Source: a virus
Strand: one strand, 5' to 3'
DNA: 36,028 bases
IMG/VR virus record: IMGVR_UViG_3300027498_000009
Location: 1-36,028 of that record
Shown: one piece after another, positions 8,939 to 14,731 of the stretch
Position numbering within the stretch: the first letter of the stretch is position 1
Layout: each line of letters starts with the position of its first letter
Translations under genes and position numbers: made by a program
The notes under the pieces: generated by a model
Told to the model about the DNA's origin: nothing
The model's input: only the letters and a program-made list of their open reading frames with translations
Databases searched by the model: none

Positions 8939-8952
8939 TTGTGACTCTCCAA

Positions 8953-9825
8953 TTATTGAGCAATTTGCATGTAATAGCGCGGCATTTCCATTCGCTGAAT
9001 TGTTTCGGGATAGCTGGGCCAAAACCCTGATTCTTTGGCCAGGGCGTATTGCGCAAGCGCATCATTAGCTCGATACAATCCAATAGCCATCAACGGGGCA
9101 GGACATAAAAACACTTGCACCCCATAAGGCGCCTGATACTCCGCTGCAATCCAAAGCCAATAGCGCAACGACTCATTGAATACGTGCTCGCTGCCACTGT
9201 TATAAAAGCCTGCCTGAACGTCATAGCGAAAGTTTTGGATGGTCCGCATGAAGCCACGTTGGCTGGCATCGTTAGTGGTTTTCAGATCGACCGCTATCAG
9301 GTCATCAGTCAGACGGTCAAAACGCATTTTGCAGTTCGTGCGCGTTTCGTTGTCCTGCCAAAATCCAGACAGCTCAGAGCGCCCTGGCATTTCAAGGTAG
9401 TGCATTGCGCCCTTATGATTTTGGATTGCCCTGGCGCAGCACTCTGCCCGGTGTATTTCGTCTGGCTTGAGCAAAACTTGTCCCGGCTCAAGCCCGCTAA
9501 TGATGGCTTCCTTGCGCTCACGGTCGGCAGGTTTACGCAAGTTCAGGTCTGGCATTTCCACAACCGTGACATCGATCAGATCAGGCGTCAGCACCATGCA
9601 ATGGACTGCTGTGCCAATATCCATTTCGGTTGATGCTTTGCGCGTCTGCTGTTCCTCTGCTTTCAAATGCAAGGGCGACTTATCAATGATGGTTTTGAGT
9701 TTGGATGAGCTAGCCGCATCAATGGCAAGGTAATCAGAAAAATCCATATCTTCAACAAGCCCGGATTTATACGAGTCAGCACCCATTACCTCGACGCCGT
9801 GATCAAGTTCTAATTCTTCGCTCAT
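8953..9825 (-). CDS. RecE/DUF3799-type exonuclease (PD-(D/E)XK)
   Basis: The 290-residue protein resects double-stranded DNA 5' ends to make 3' tails for Bet. The catalytic core is visible: CKMRFDRLTDDLIAVDLKTT (Asp, then D-L-K of the PD-(D/E)XK fold) followed by YDVQAGFYN, the conserved Tyr-Gln helix. The N-terminus has the YLAIDAASSSKLKTI and GTAVHCMVLTP segments typical of the RecE C-terminal nuclease family. The ATG at 9825 (MSEELELD) overlaps the stop of the preceding small gene; an ATG at 9852 is further inside that gene and less likely. Confidence 0.9.
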   Translation of the reverse strand: MSEELELDHGVEVMGADSYKSGLVEDMDFSDYLAIDAASSSKLKTIIDKSPLHLKAEEQQTRKASTEMDIGTAVHCMVLTPDLIDVTVVEMPDLNLRKPADRERKEAIISGLEPGQVLLKPDEIHRAECCARAIQNHKGAMHYLEMPGRSELSGFWQDNETRTNCKMRFDRLTDDLIAVDLKTTNDASQRGFMRTIQNFRYDVQAGFYNSGSEHVFNESLRYWLWIAAEYQAPYGVQVFLCPAPLMAIGLYRANDALAQYALAKESGFWPSYPETIQRMEMPRYYMQIAQ

Positions 9826-9977
9826 ATCATCACCACAATCGCAAGCGCCCAAACCAAGCAGAAGGCAACCGCACCCACCGCCAACTCAGCCAAAAACTTA
9901 GGCCAGCTACGATCCTCGGAATCGTCAAACAGTGACCAGTCGGACAGGTGGCGCATGAAGTCGTCAAAGTTGTTCAT
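9822..9977 (-). CDS. 51-residue membrane miniprotein
   Basis: Short product MNNFDDFMRHLSDW... with an acidic N-terminal half and one hydrophobic helix at about residues 30-51 (AVGAVAFCLVWALAIVVMI). GGGGGA is 7 bases before the ATG. It overlaps the upstream gene by four bases (ATGA) and the exonuclease start by a few bases. Type II or tail-anchored single-pass inner-membrane protein is expected. No family recognised. Confidence 0.7.
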   Translation of the reverse strand: MNNFDDFMRHLSDWSLFDDSEDRSWPKFLAELAVGAVAFCLVWALAIVVMI

Positions 9978-10075
9978 GATGCAATCCCCCACAAAAGGCC
10001 AGCAGCAATCAAGGCAAGCACGATGCAGCGCAGATAGTCGGGCGCGGCGGTTAGTAAATAGATGGTCCAGTTCAT
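9974..10075 (-). CDS. 33-residue membrane miniprotein
   Basis: Product MNWTIYLLTAAPDYLRCIV..., essentially two short hydrophobic segments or one hairpin. ATGA overlaps at both ends join it to its neighbours, and GGTGA precedes the start. Too short for domain assignment; the overlaps are the best support for it being real. Confidence 0.6.
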   Translation of the reverse strand: MNWTIYLLTAAPDYLRCIVLALIAAGLLWGIAS

Positions 10076-10215
10076 GACGTCACCAATGCAACGGCAAGAG
10101 CACCGGAAGTAGCCGCAACCATTTGAGCGGCAAAGTCATAGACAAAGAACGTGTCGTTAATTGCAGCGGCGACCGTGCCAATAACAAAAGCTGCAAACAG
10201 TTTTAGTAAGATCAT
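10072..10215 (-). CDS. 47-residue membrane miniprotein
   Basis: Product MILLKLFAAFVIGTVAAA... with one hydrophobic helix at residues 1-19 and a second at about 31-46, so likely a two-pass hairpin. GGGGGGA is 4-5 bases before the ATG. It overlaps its neighbours by four bases on both sides. Function unknown. Confidence 0.65.
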   Translation of the reverse strand: MILLKLFAAFVIGTVAAAINDTFFVYDFAAQMVAATSGALAVALVTS

Positions 10216-10505
10216 GATTCCCCCCGAATCTCATCAGCAATAAACCCGATAACTTTCTCTTTCCCCACAACACCCAACATCGTCGCGTCATAAGACTCAC
10301 CGCGAATGGCTTTGGAAATAACGCGCTGCACTTCGTTAAGGTCGAGCAGATTGGGTAGGCATTCAAGGATGTACGCGCACTGCTCTGTCTCGGTCATCTG
10401 TGACCAGCGCTCGGCGGCTTGATCTTCAATGGTGTTTAGTGGTTCGTGAACCAGACCGGGCAGCGATGTGTCTAGGCTGATTTGGGACTGTTGAAAGGTG
10501 TTCAT
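10212..10505 (-). CDS. First gene of the early leftward operon, unknown function
   Basis: A 97-residue acidic protein (MNTFQQSQISL...), helical, with EQCAYILECLPNLLDLNEVQRVISKAI in the middle. GGAG is 6 bases before the ATG and a promoter lies about 25 bases further upstream. It holds the position of lambda N, but it lacks an Arg-rich RNA-binding N-terminus, so I do not call it an antiterminator. Confidence 0.7.
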   Translation of the reverse strand: MNTFQQSQISLDTSLPGLVHEPLNTIEDQAAERWSQMTETEQCAYILECLPNLLDLNEVQRVISKAIRGESYDATMLGVVGKEKVIGFIADEIRGES

Positions 10506-10535
10506 TGTGACTCCGTTTGTGTTGACTGAGCCTTA

Positions 10536-10564
10536 ATCCTATTTCAACACTGAAACGATAGCAA
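10536..10564 (-). promoter_or_regulatory. Leftward early promoter
   Basis: Read on the minus strand: -35 TTGCTA (10559-10564), 17-base spacer, -10 TAGGAT (10536-10541), each four of six matches to sigma-70. The start would fall near 10529, giving a leader of about 24 bases with a GGAG. The spacer contains the inverted repeat TTTCA-N4-TGAAA (10542-10555). Confidence 0.6.
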
Positions 10565-10614
10565 GCTATTTCAGAAAAGAATTTGTCAAATCTGAAACGC
10601 TAGCCGATAATCGG
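10542..10614. repeat. Operator cluster: palindromes and a 13-base direct repeat
   Basis: Between the divergent genes lie TTTCA-ACAC-TGAAA (10542-10555), ATTTG-T-CAAAT (10581-10591, over the rightward -35), CCGAT-A-ATCGG (10604-10614, over the rightward -10), and the near-identical direct repeats CTGAAACGATAGC (10550-10562) and CTGAAACGCTAGC (10592-10604), 42 bases apart. The repeats sit in or beside each promoter, as repressor sites would. Confidence 0.65.
10583..10611 (+). promoter_or_regulatory. Rightward early promoter for a leaderless HTH mRNA
   Basis: TTGTCA (10583-10588) and GATAAT (10606-10611) each match sigma-70 in five of six positions with exactly 17 bases between. The expected start at 10618-10619 coincides with the A of the ATG at 10619, and no ribosome-binding site precedes that ATG, so the transcript is probably leaderless, as with lambda cI from PRM. 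Confidence 0.75.
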
Positions 10615-10618
10615 TCGC

Positions 10619-10810
10619 ATGAAATTACGTGAACACTTACAAAGAACACGAGCCACGCTCATGGCGATGGACAAACAGCAGACCGGCAAGATCTGCGGCA
10701 TCACTGGCATGAGCGCCACCACGTTCTGGCGGATTCAGACGGGCAAGAAAATCCCTGATCTGTGGGAGTACGAAGATTTATTGAAGGCTATTGGGAGGGT
10801 TAGCAAATGA
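10619..10810 (+). CDS. Small HTH regulator (Cro/CI-like DNA-binding domain)
   Basis: A 63-residue protein that is nearly all helix-turn-helix domain: TGKICGITGMSATTFWRIQTGKKIPDLWEYEDLLKAIG fits the pattern of XRE/Cro-type domains (GxxxxxTGMSxxTFWRIxxGKKxPxL). It sits at the divergent control region and most likely binds the operators there as a Cro- or repressor-like switch. It is too short to contain a separate dimerisation or cleavage domain. Stop overlaps the next start by four bases. Confidence 0.8.
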   Translation: MKLREHLQRTRATLMAMDKQQTGKICGITGMSATTFWRIQTGKKIPDLWEYEDLLKAIGRVSK

Positions 10811-11040
10811 AAGTAAGTCTTGCAAAAGCATTTATGTCATGGGCCAGCAAGGCGCTGAGAACAAATAACGGCGCTGTGAGCGAAAGCAAGCTGCCCTGGT
10901 ATGTGGGCGTGGGCTCGGGCTACATTGCCCCTCTGCCGCCATATCGAAGCAAGTACAACCCTCATGTTGGTAAGAAGGAAGCCGCCAGGGCGCTCAGATT
11001 CAAAGACAAGCATGGGCACTGGCCTGGGAATACGTTTTAA
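10807..11040 (+). CDS. Small basic protein, unknown
   Basis: A 77-residue basic protein (MKVSLAKAFMSWASKALR...). The RBS GGGAGGG is 8 bases before the ATG, which overlaps the HTH gene stop. It contains many aromatic, Pro, Gly and basic residues (PWYVGVGSGYIAPLPPYRSKY). It holds the position of lambda cII, but no HTH is visible. Function unknown. Confidence 0.65.
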   Translation: MKVSLAKAFMSWASKALRTNNGAVSESKLPWYVGVGSGYIAPLPPYRSKYNPHVGKKEAARALRFKDKHGHWPGNTF

Positions 11041-11084
11041 TCAGATAAGGGTCAGCCGGTAGTGCCCGTCAACAACCACCCAAC

Positions 11085-11110
11085 ACCGGCAGCCGGGGCA
11101 GCGGTTTTTT
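11085..11110 (+). terminator. Possible intrinsic terminator after the first rightward genes
   Basis: ACCG-GC pairs with GC-(AG)-CGGT across a seven-base loop and is followed by a run of six Ts (11105-11110). The stem carries a two-base bulge, so it is weak. It lies 45 bases after the stop at 11040, where lambda has tR1. Confidence 0.4.
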
Positions 11111-11140
11111 CATTCAATTTTTCCCGCTGTGACCCGGCAC

Positions 11141-11278
11141 CTATCCCCAGCCTGACACCCACAACCACACGATAAAACCAACAACGAACCACCGGATCGT
11201 CCGAATAATTCTGTCTGTCAATTCCAGCAACGGCCAGAAGCGCCAACTGCGGCGGTACTTATCGAGCAGATTGATAAT
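11141..11278 (-). CDS. Cryptic Arg/Trp-rich membrane peptide with no standard start codon
   Basis: The frame between stops reads ...LLDKYRRSWRFWPLLEL then TDRIIRTIRWFVVGFIVW and LWVSGWG, which looks like real protein: a basic aromatic N-terminus then one membrane helix. There is no ATG, GTG or TTG upstream of the conserved-looking part; ATT (11278), ATC (11275) or CTG (11269) are the candidates, with GGGAG just upstream. The RBS lies in the loop of a seven-pair hairpin (ATTGATA/TATCAAT, 11270-11298) that also covers these codons. A decayed gene is as likely as an active one. Confidence 0.3.
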   Translation of the reverse strand: MINLLDKYRRSWRFWPLLELTDRIIRTIRWFVVGFIVWLWVSGWG

Positions 11279-11352
11279 GGTCTCCCGCGAGTATCAATTC
11301 AAATGATTATGTCTTGAGTGGTATGGCTGTGATACCTTTCACTCCGTTGACC

Positions 11353-11458
11353 TGTCAGTCGATGCAAACCTAAGCCCGTTTAAGCCTGGGGCGGTCCCGA
11401 AAGGGGGCAACGCATAGCGCGTTGACTGACAGCCGCTTCAGCCTTAAACGGGTTTTTT
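11353..11458 (+). ncRNA. Candidate small structured RNA ending in an intrinsic terminator
   Basis: CCCGTTTAAG (11375-11384) pairs perfectly with CTTAAACGGG (11443-11452) and is followed by TTTTTT (11453-11458). Inside are GCGG/CCGC (11391-11394 with 11433-11436), a CCC-GAAA-GGG hairpin (11396-11405) and CAACGC-ATAGC-GCGTTG (11408-11424), giving a four-way junction. TGTCAGTC (11353-11360) upstream is the exact complement of GACTGACA (11424-11431) in the junction, so a pseudoknot or alternative fold is possible. No coding frame fits. I found no clear promoter. Confidence 0.5.
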
Positions 11459-11460
11459 GC

Positions 11461-11740
11461 GTCTAAGCCAACCGTCAGTGCCACGAAGTTATGGGGTCCA
11501 AGAGTGCCCGCAGCACACAAAAGCTCAGCGGTAAGGGGTCGAAGTTAGATCGCCCGGTGCAAATCCGAAAGAATCCGCCGGCTGCCTGTACTCACAATGC
11601 CGAGGGGCGAACGGTATCAATCCGTTGCTGAGTGAGACCCGAGCAATTCGGGGTTGGACATCTAAGGCTAAATGCTCTGTTGTGGGGTAGGGGGCCTTAT
11701 GGAAGGAACGGACAGAAGCAGCAAAGCATTAGGGGCTTGT
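11461..11740 (+). ncRNA. Possible structured RNA or long 5' leader
   Basis: No convincing reading frame. CCAACC (11468-11473) pairs with GGTTGG (11652-11657) to close a domain of 190 bases containing AACGG-N7-CCGTT (11610-11626) inside ACTCA/TGAGT (11590-11633), and CCCGA-N5-TCGGG (11638-11652). A second domain is closed by AATGCT (11671-11676) and AGCATT (11725-11730), with CTGT/ACAG and CCTT-N4-AAGG inside. GGTGCAAATCC (11556-11566) resembles a loop of cobalamin riboswitches, but the rest does not fit. Confidence 0.35.
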
Positions 11741-11752
11741 GGTGAGCAACAA

Positions 11753-11761
11753 TTATCCACA
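11753..11761 (+). promoter_or_regulatory. Perfect DnaA box
   Basis: TTATCCACA matches the E. coli DnaA consensus exactly and lies 21 bases before the next start codon, ahead of the replication-type genes. A single box could mark the origin region or DnaA control of the downstream operon; no iterons were found nearby. Confidence 0.5.
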
Positions 11762-11781
11762 AGCAATACAGGGAAGATTCT

Positions 11782-12243
11782 ATGAAAGAAAAAATCCGGC
11801 AAATGATCGTGACAAAAGGGGCATTCAAAGGCCGATATTTTGTCGAATTGTCCACATACGCATTGATTGACATTGCTCAACAAGCGGCGGCGAAAGAGTC
11901 TCAAGCGGCATTTAAGATTTTGCGCGACCGATACAAAGGGTCAGAAGCAAAAGCAACGCTTGCTCGCAAGAAAACGAATCGAGCAAATAGCGGCGAGTAC
12001 AGCAACGCACATCAAGAGCAAATGATTGAATCGTGCAGCATCAGCGCGATGCGCGGCACTGAGGACGCCACAGGCTGGGCAACTATCGTTAGCCCTTACT
12101 TGCTGATTCCATCGCTGGACAAACGGTGCTGCGACCTAAGCACAGACGAGAAGATGGAGTATTTAGCGCACACTTTTTACGGCCCGTCAGTCAAGGCGGC
12201 AATCGAAAACCAAATGGGGTTTATCCATGCAACAGTCACTTGA
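11782..12243 (+). CDS. Hypothetical protein before the replication protein
   Basis: A 153-residue protein starting MKEKIRQMIVTKG with AGGGAAG before the ATG. N-terminal half is basic and helical (AFKILRDRYKGSEAKATLARKKTNRA), C-terminal half contains a Cys pair (KRCCDL). No family recognised. It overlaps the following replication gene by 17 bases, and is preceded by a DnaA box, so a role in replication initiation is plausible but not shown by any motif. Confidence 0.65.
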   Translation: MKEKIRQMIVTKGAFKGRYFVELSTYALIDIAQQAAAKESQAAFKILRDRYKGSEAKATLARKKTNRANSGEYSNAHQEQMIESCSISAMRGTEDATGWATIVSPYLLIPSLDKRCCDLSTDEKMEYLAHTFYGPSVKAAIENQMGFIHATVT

Positions 12244-12646
12244 AGCAGTAGAAACAGCCGAGCCCATGACCTTCGATCAATTTTGGTCGATCTATCCGAA
12301 AAAGGTCGCCAAAACCGAAGCGCGAGTAGTCTACGACAAGCTGAGCGAATACGACTTGATCGAGCTTGGCAAGATGGCTCCGGCTTTGATTCATTCCTGG
12401 CGATTCCGCGAGCGTCGCCACATCATGGCCCCCGACAAATTCTTGCGCCGCAAGCGATGGCATGACACACCCGACGCGGAACCGGGCACGACTGGCGGCC
12501 AGCGGCAGGCAAGTCACCAGATGATGATGATGGCCAGAGATGACGATAAGCCAATTGTCCCAACACCCGCAGAGCAAGCGCGGATCAATTTACAAAACGC
12601 TCGGGCGATGATTCGCGGGGCGGTTAAAAGGATGCCAGGATCATGA
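12227..12646 (+). CDS. Replication protein (O-like / replisome-organiser C-terminal type)
   Basis: A 139-residue protein with the block FDQFWSIYPKKVAKTEARVVYDKL (residues 17-40) and, about 35 residues later, APDKFLRRKRWHDTP. The F-W-x-x-Y-P-K-K...K-A opening with a later L-xx-xRW sequence is frequent in phage replication initiators and DnaT-like helicase-loading proteins, normally behind an N-terminal DNA-binding domain that is missing here. It therefore probably links phage DNA to host replication enzymes. No helicase, loader or primase gene is seen next to it. Confidence 0.6.
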   Translation: MQQSLEAVETAEPMTFDQFWSIYPKKVAKTEARVVYDKLSEYDLIELGKMAPALIHSWRFRERRHIMAPDKFLRRKRWHDTPDAEPGTTGGQRQASHQMMMMARDDDKPIVPTPAEQARINLQNARAMIRGAVKRMPGS

Positions 12647-12987
12647 ACAACGACATCAACTCAATCGACCACATCGCCGGTTGCATGGCCACACAGATTG
12701 AGAACATTGCGATTGCGGTGGTTGGCTATCACGAGGCGCAGAAACATGGGCTGACGGCGTGGCAAACCACTGATCACGTGAGACACGTTCAAAGGCAGAA
12801 AGGCTATCTGGTCGATCTGATTAAGCGGTTGCCTCAGTTGCAAGCGCAGCCGGAAAAGTCAGAGCGGGCTTGCGACTTGCTTGTTCAGTTTCGTGACGAA
12901 GCGCTTGCGATTAAAGATTCGGCAAGGATTCATCCGCAAAGGGTTGTAGAACGGTTAGACGTAATTCTTACGGCGCTAAATCGATGA
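12643..12987 (+). CDS. Hypothetical helical protein
   Basis: A 114-residue helical protein (MNNDINSIDHIAGCMATQ...) with a middle segment rich in Arg, Lys and Gln and two cysteines. It overlaps both neighbours by four bases (ATGA), and AGGAT precedes the start. Not recognised. Confidence 0.65.
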   Translation: MNNDINSIDHIAGCMATQIENIAIAVVGYHEAQKHGLTAWQTTDHVRHVQRQKGYLVDLIKRLPQLQAQPEKSERACDLLVQFRDEALAIKDSARIHPQRVVERLDVILTALNR

Positions 12988-13172
12988 GCGATCGCCGAGA
13001 TTGCCGCAGTTGCAAGTTTGGGTTTCCCCCAGAAGTTATGGACTTGAGTTGGAAAATTCCATTCAGACATTTCGCACCAATTGCCCGTTATTGCATTCAG
13101 TTGGATGGCTTGATAGATCCAATCAAAATCAGCGAGTGCCCGGTAGTCAATGAGCCTTTGGAGGTGGAGTGA
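12984..13172 (+). CDS. Small Cys-containing protein
   Basis: A 62-residue protein with CRSCKFG near the N-terminus and two later cysteines (RYCIQ and SECPVV), four in all, a spacing that could bind one zinc or iron-sulphur ion. The C-x-x-C-K-F/H-x pattern is common in small phage proteins of unknown function. ATGA overlap with the previous gene. Confidence 0.65.
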   Translation: MSDRRDCRSCKFGFPPEVMDLSWKIPFRHFAPIARYCIQLDGLIDPIKISECPVVNEPLEVE

Positions 13173-13543
13173 TGAAGTTTAGGAAAAAGCCGGTAGTGAT
13201 TGAGGCGACTCAGTGGAAAAAGAACGGCGATCATCCTGATGATTATGCAGATCCCGTGCAGGGCTTTGAGAATGGGGAGCTAGTCGAGTTTGATCCTGAA
13301 CATTGCAAGCTAGCAGATTGGGAAGGTCAAGTTGTCCGGCGTTTTAACCATCCTCAAATAAGCGGGCTTGTTGATTGCCATATTTGCCAAACTCCGATGT
13401 GTGGTCACGGCTGGATTGATACGCTAGAAGGTGGTCACAATGTTTGCCCTGGCGACTGGATCATCACCGGCATCAAAGGCGAACGCTACCCGTGCGAGCC
13501 GGATATTTTTGAAGCGACTTATGAACCTTTGGGGATCGAATAA
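13172..13543 (+). CDS. Conserved phage protein (PGDWIITG-KGERYPC family)
   Basis: A 123-residue protein beginning MKFRKKPVVIEATQW and ending with CPGDWIITGIKGERYPCEPDIFEATYEPL, a combination I recognise from many phages and prophages, where it is annotated as a hypothetical protein. CHIC and CGHGWIDTLEGGHNVCPGD add a likely metal- or redox-active Cys/His cluster. I use the ATG at 13172 behind GGAGGTGG; an in-frame GTG is one codon earlier. Biochemical role is unknown. Confidence 0.8.
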   Translation: MKFRKKPVVIEATQWKKNGDHPDDYADPVQGFENGELVEFDPEHCKLADWEGQVVRRFNHPQISGLVDCHICQTPMCGHGWIDTLEGGHNVCPGDWIITGIKGERYPCEPDIFEATYEPLGIE

Positions 13544-14067
13544 TGGAATCAGATGCAGGCGAAAAACACATGGACCGATTGATGGCGGCGCTCAGCGAGC
13601 CGTTGAATCTGCCGCTAACCGGACAAAGCAACAAAATCCAGTCAATGGACGACGAGCCTCTGACGCTTGAGCAAGTCGCGCAGGCGATGAAAGAAGTGCA
13701 GGCGGCTAAGGAGCAGGCTTGGAAGGATCGGCATCCGTTGGTCCAAATTCCATCGGAGCCTGTGACTAACAGCGAGCAAGGCGTGGAGTACTTTCCGGGC
13801 GATGTTTTGTTGCACTCGTATCCGTATCACCATCTATACGAGCCGCAAGTGAAAGAATCCGCAATAGCCGAAGAGAAAAAATACAAAGAGCAAGTTCAAT
13901 GGCTTGAAAATTATTGGATGGATGTTTACAAAAACTCAAAAAACACTTCGCCGCCCGATCTAATCCGCACGCCAGCAGCCCAAGCGGTCAGCGCTGCTAT
14001 GAACATCGGCCAGGACGTTAAGTCGATGCCACGGATGGGGTGGGAGTTTGAGGGGAGGCTGCGGTGA
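13543..14067 (+). CDS. Hypothetical acidic protein
   Basis: A 174-residue protein (MESDAGEKHMDRLM...) whose ATG overlaps the preceding stop by one base (TAATG). It has a helical charged middle (about 50-75) and an aromatic-rich stretch YFPGDVLLHSYPYHHLYEP. An alternative start is the ATG at 13570. Function not recognised. Confidence 0.6.
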   Translation: MESDAGEKHMDRLMAALSEPLNLPLTGQSNKIQSMDDEPLTLEQVAQAMKEVQAAKEQAWKDRHPLVQIPSEPVTNSEQGVEYFPGDVLLHSYPYHHLYEPQVKESAIAEEKKYKEQVQWLENYWMDVYKNSKNTSPPDLIRTPAAQAVSAAMNIGQDVKSMPRMGWEFEGRLR

Positions 14068-14285
14068 GTGATGACGACATCGACGCAAGGCAAATGGAAT
14101 TAGTGGGCGATATTCAAAAGCTCAGAGCAGAGTGTGAAGAAACTGTTGCCCCACTGGTAAAAGAGTACGTCAGATTGGAAGGTTTTCGAGTAAGAAGAGT
14201 TGTCGTTTTTGGCAGCGAAGTGGAATTTTTGAAGAATCCCCACGCCGCAGGGCGATCCGCGAATTTTACACAGGGGCAGAAATGA
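14064..14285 (+). CDS. Small hypothetical protein (GTG start)
   Basis: A 73-residue protein beginning at GTG with a four-base overlap (GTGA) onto the preceding stop and GGGGAGG upstream. N-terminal half is an acidic helix (MELVGDIQKLRAECEE), the C-terminal half basic. Not recognised. Confidence 0.55.
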   Translation: MSDDDIDARQMELVGDIQKLRAECEETVAPLVKEYVRLEGFRVRRVVVFGSEVEFLKNPHAAGRSANFTQGQK

Positions 14286-14731
14286 GCCAGCCAGGATGGG
14301 AGGGCGAGAAGGTTTTGGAGCCGAAGTGCAGTGATTGCGTTCATAGCGGAGTCCAAACGCTAATTGGCGGGGTTGTCCGCATTATGCCGCCGCCATTGAT
14401 GTGCGATTGGATGAAGAATAGAAACTACGGGGAGCCATGGGATCGCCGCTATGCGTGGGAAATGAGAGATGCTGACAACGATTTTTGTGGGCCGGATGGC
14501 AAGTGGTTCGAGCCCAAAACCAAACCTGCCCTTGAATGCGTGTCTCTGCGCCTGGTGATCACTCAAACGGTTCGGGGCGATTACATGGTTAAGATGAGCA
14601 ACGACGCAGCTGGTACGTCATCGAACACGGTCGAGCAGCGCTACACAAAAGCCATTGTGTCTGCCCTTGGATTTGCCGAGGAAGAATTGGCGCAGTGGAC
14701 TCACATGATGCAGATCAAGGGGAAGCTATGA
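14282..14731 (+). CDS. Hypothetical protein with N-terminal Cys motif
   Basis: A 149-residue protein. The first half has CSDCVHSG, then CDWMKN and DFCGPDGKWFEP, a four-Cys arrangement that could hold a metal; the second half is a separate domain with beta strands and a helical end. This C-x-x-C-x-x-x...C...CGPDGKWFEP layout is often seen in small phage proteins. ATGA overlap with the resolvase gene. Confidence 0.65.
   Translation: MSQPGWEGEKVLEPKCSDCVHSGVQTLIGGVVRIMPPPLMCDWMKNRNYGEPWDRRYAWEMRDADNDFCGPDGKWFEPKTKPALECVSLRLVITQTVRGDYMVKMSNDAAGTSSNTVEQRYTKAIVSALGFAEEELAQWTHMMQIKGKL

Noticed and set aside
10584-10589. Perfect TTGACA on the minus strand as leftward -35
   Set aside because: No acceptable -10 hexamer lies 16-18 bases downstream; the TTGCTA/TAGGAT pair fits better.
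11052-11246. Minus-strand 64-codon frame overlapping the membrane-peptide region
   Set aside because: Its start follows no RBS and the protein-like sequence is in another frame.
11271-11297. TTGATA...TATCAA as a plus-strand promoter
   Set aside because: Spacing is 15 bases and the pair is better explained as an inverted repeat.
11545-11600. Possible tRNA or cobalamin riboswitch from GGTGCAAATCC
   Set aside because: The supposed T-arm has only three pairs and no acceptor stem; the other conserved riboswitch boxes are not in place and no B12-related gene follows.
11655-11680. Short similarity to a 23S rRNA segment (AAGGCTAAAT)
   Set aside because: Only about 15 bases match and the flanks do not fit rRNA at all.
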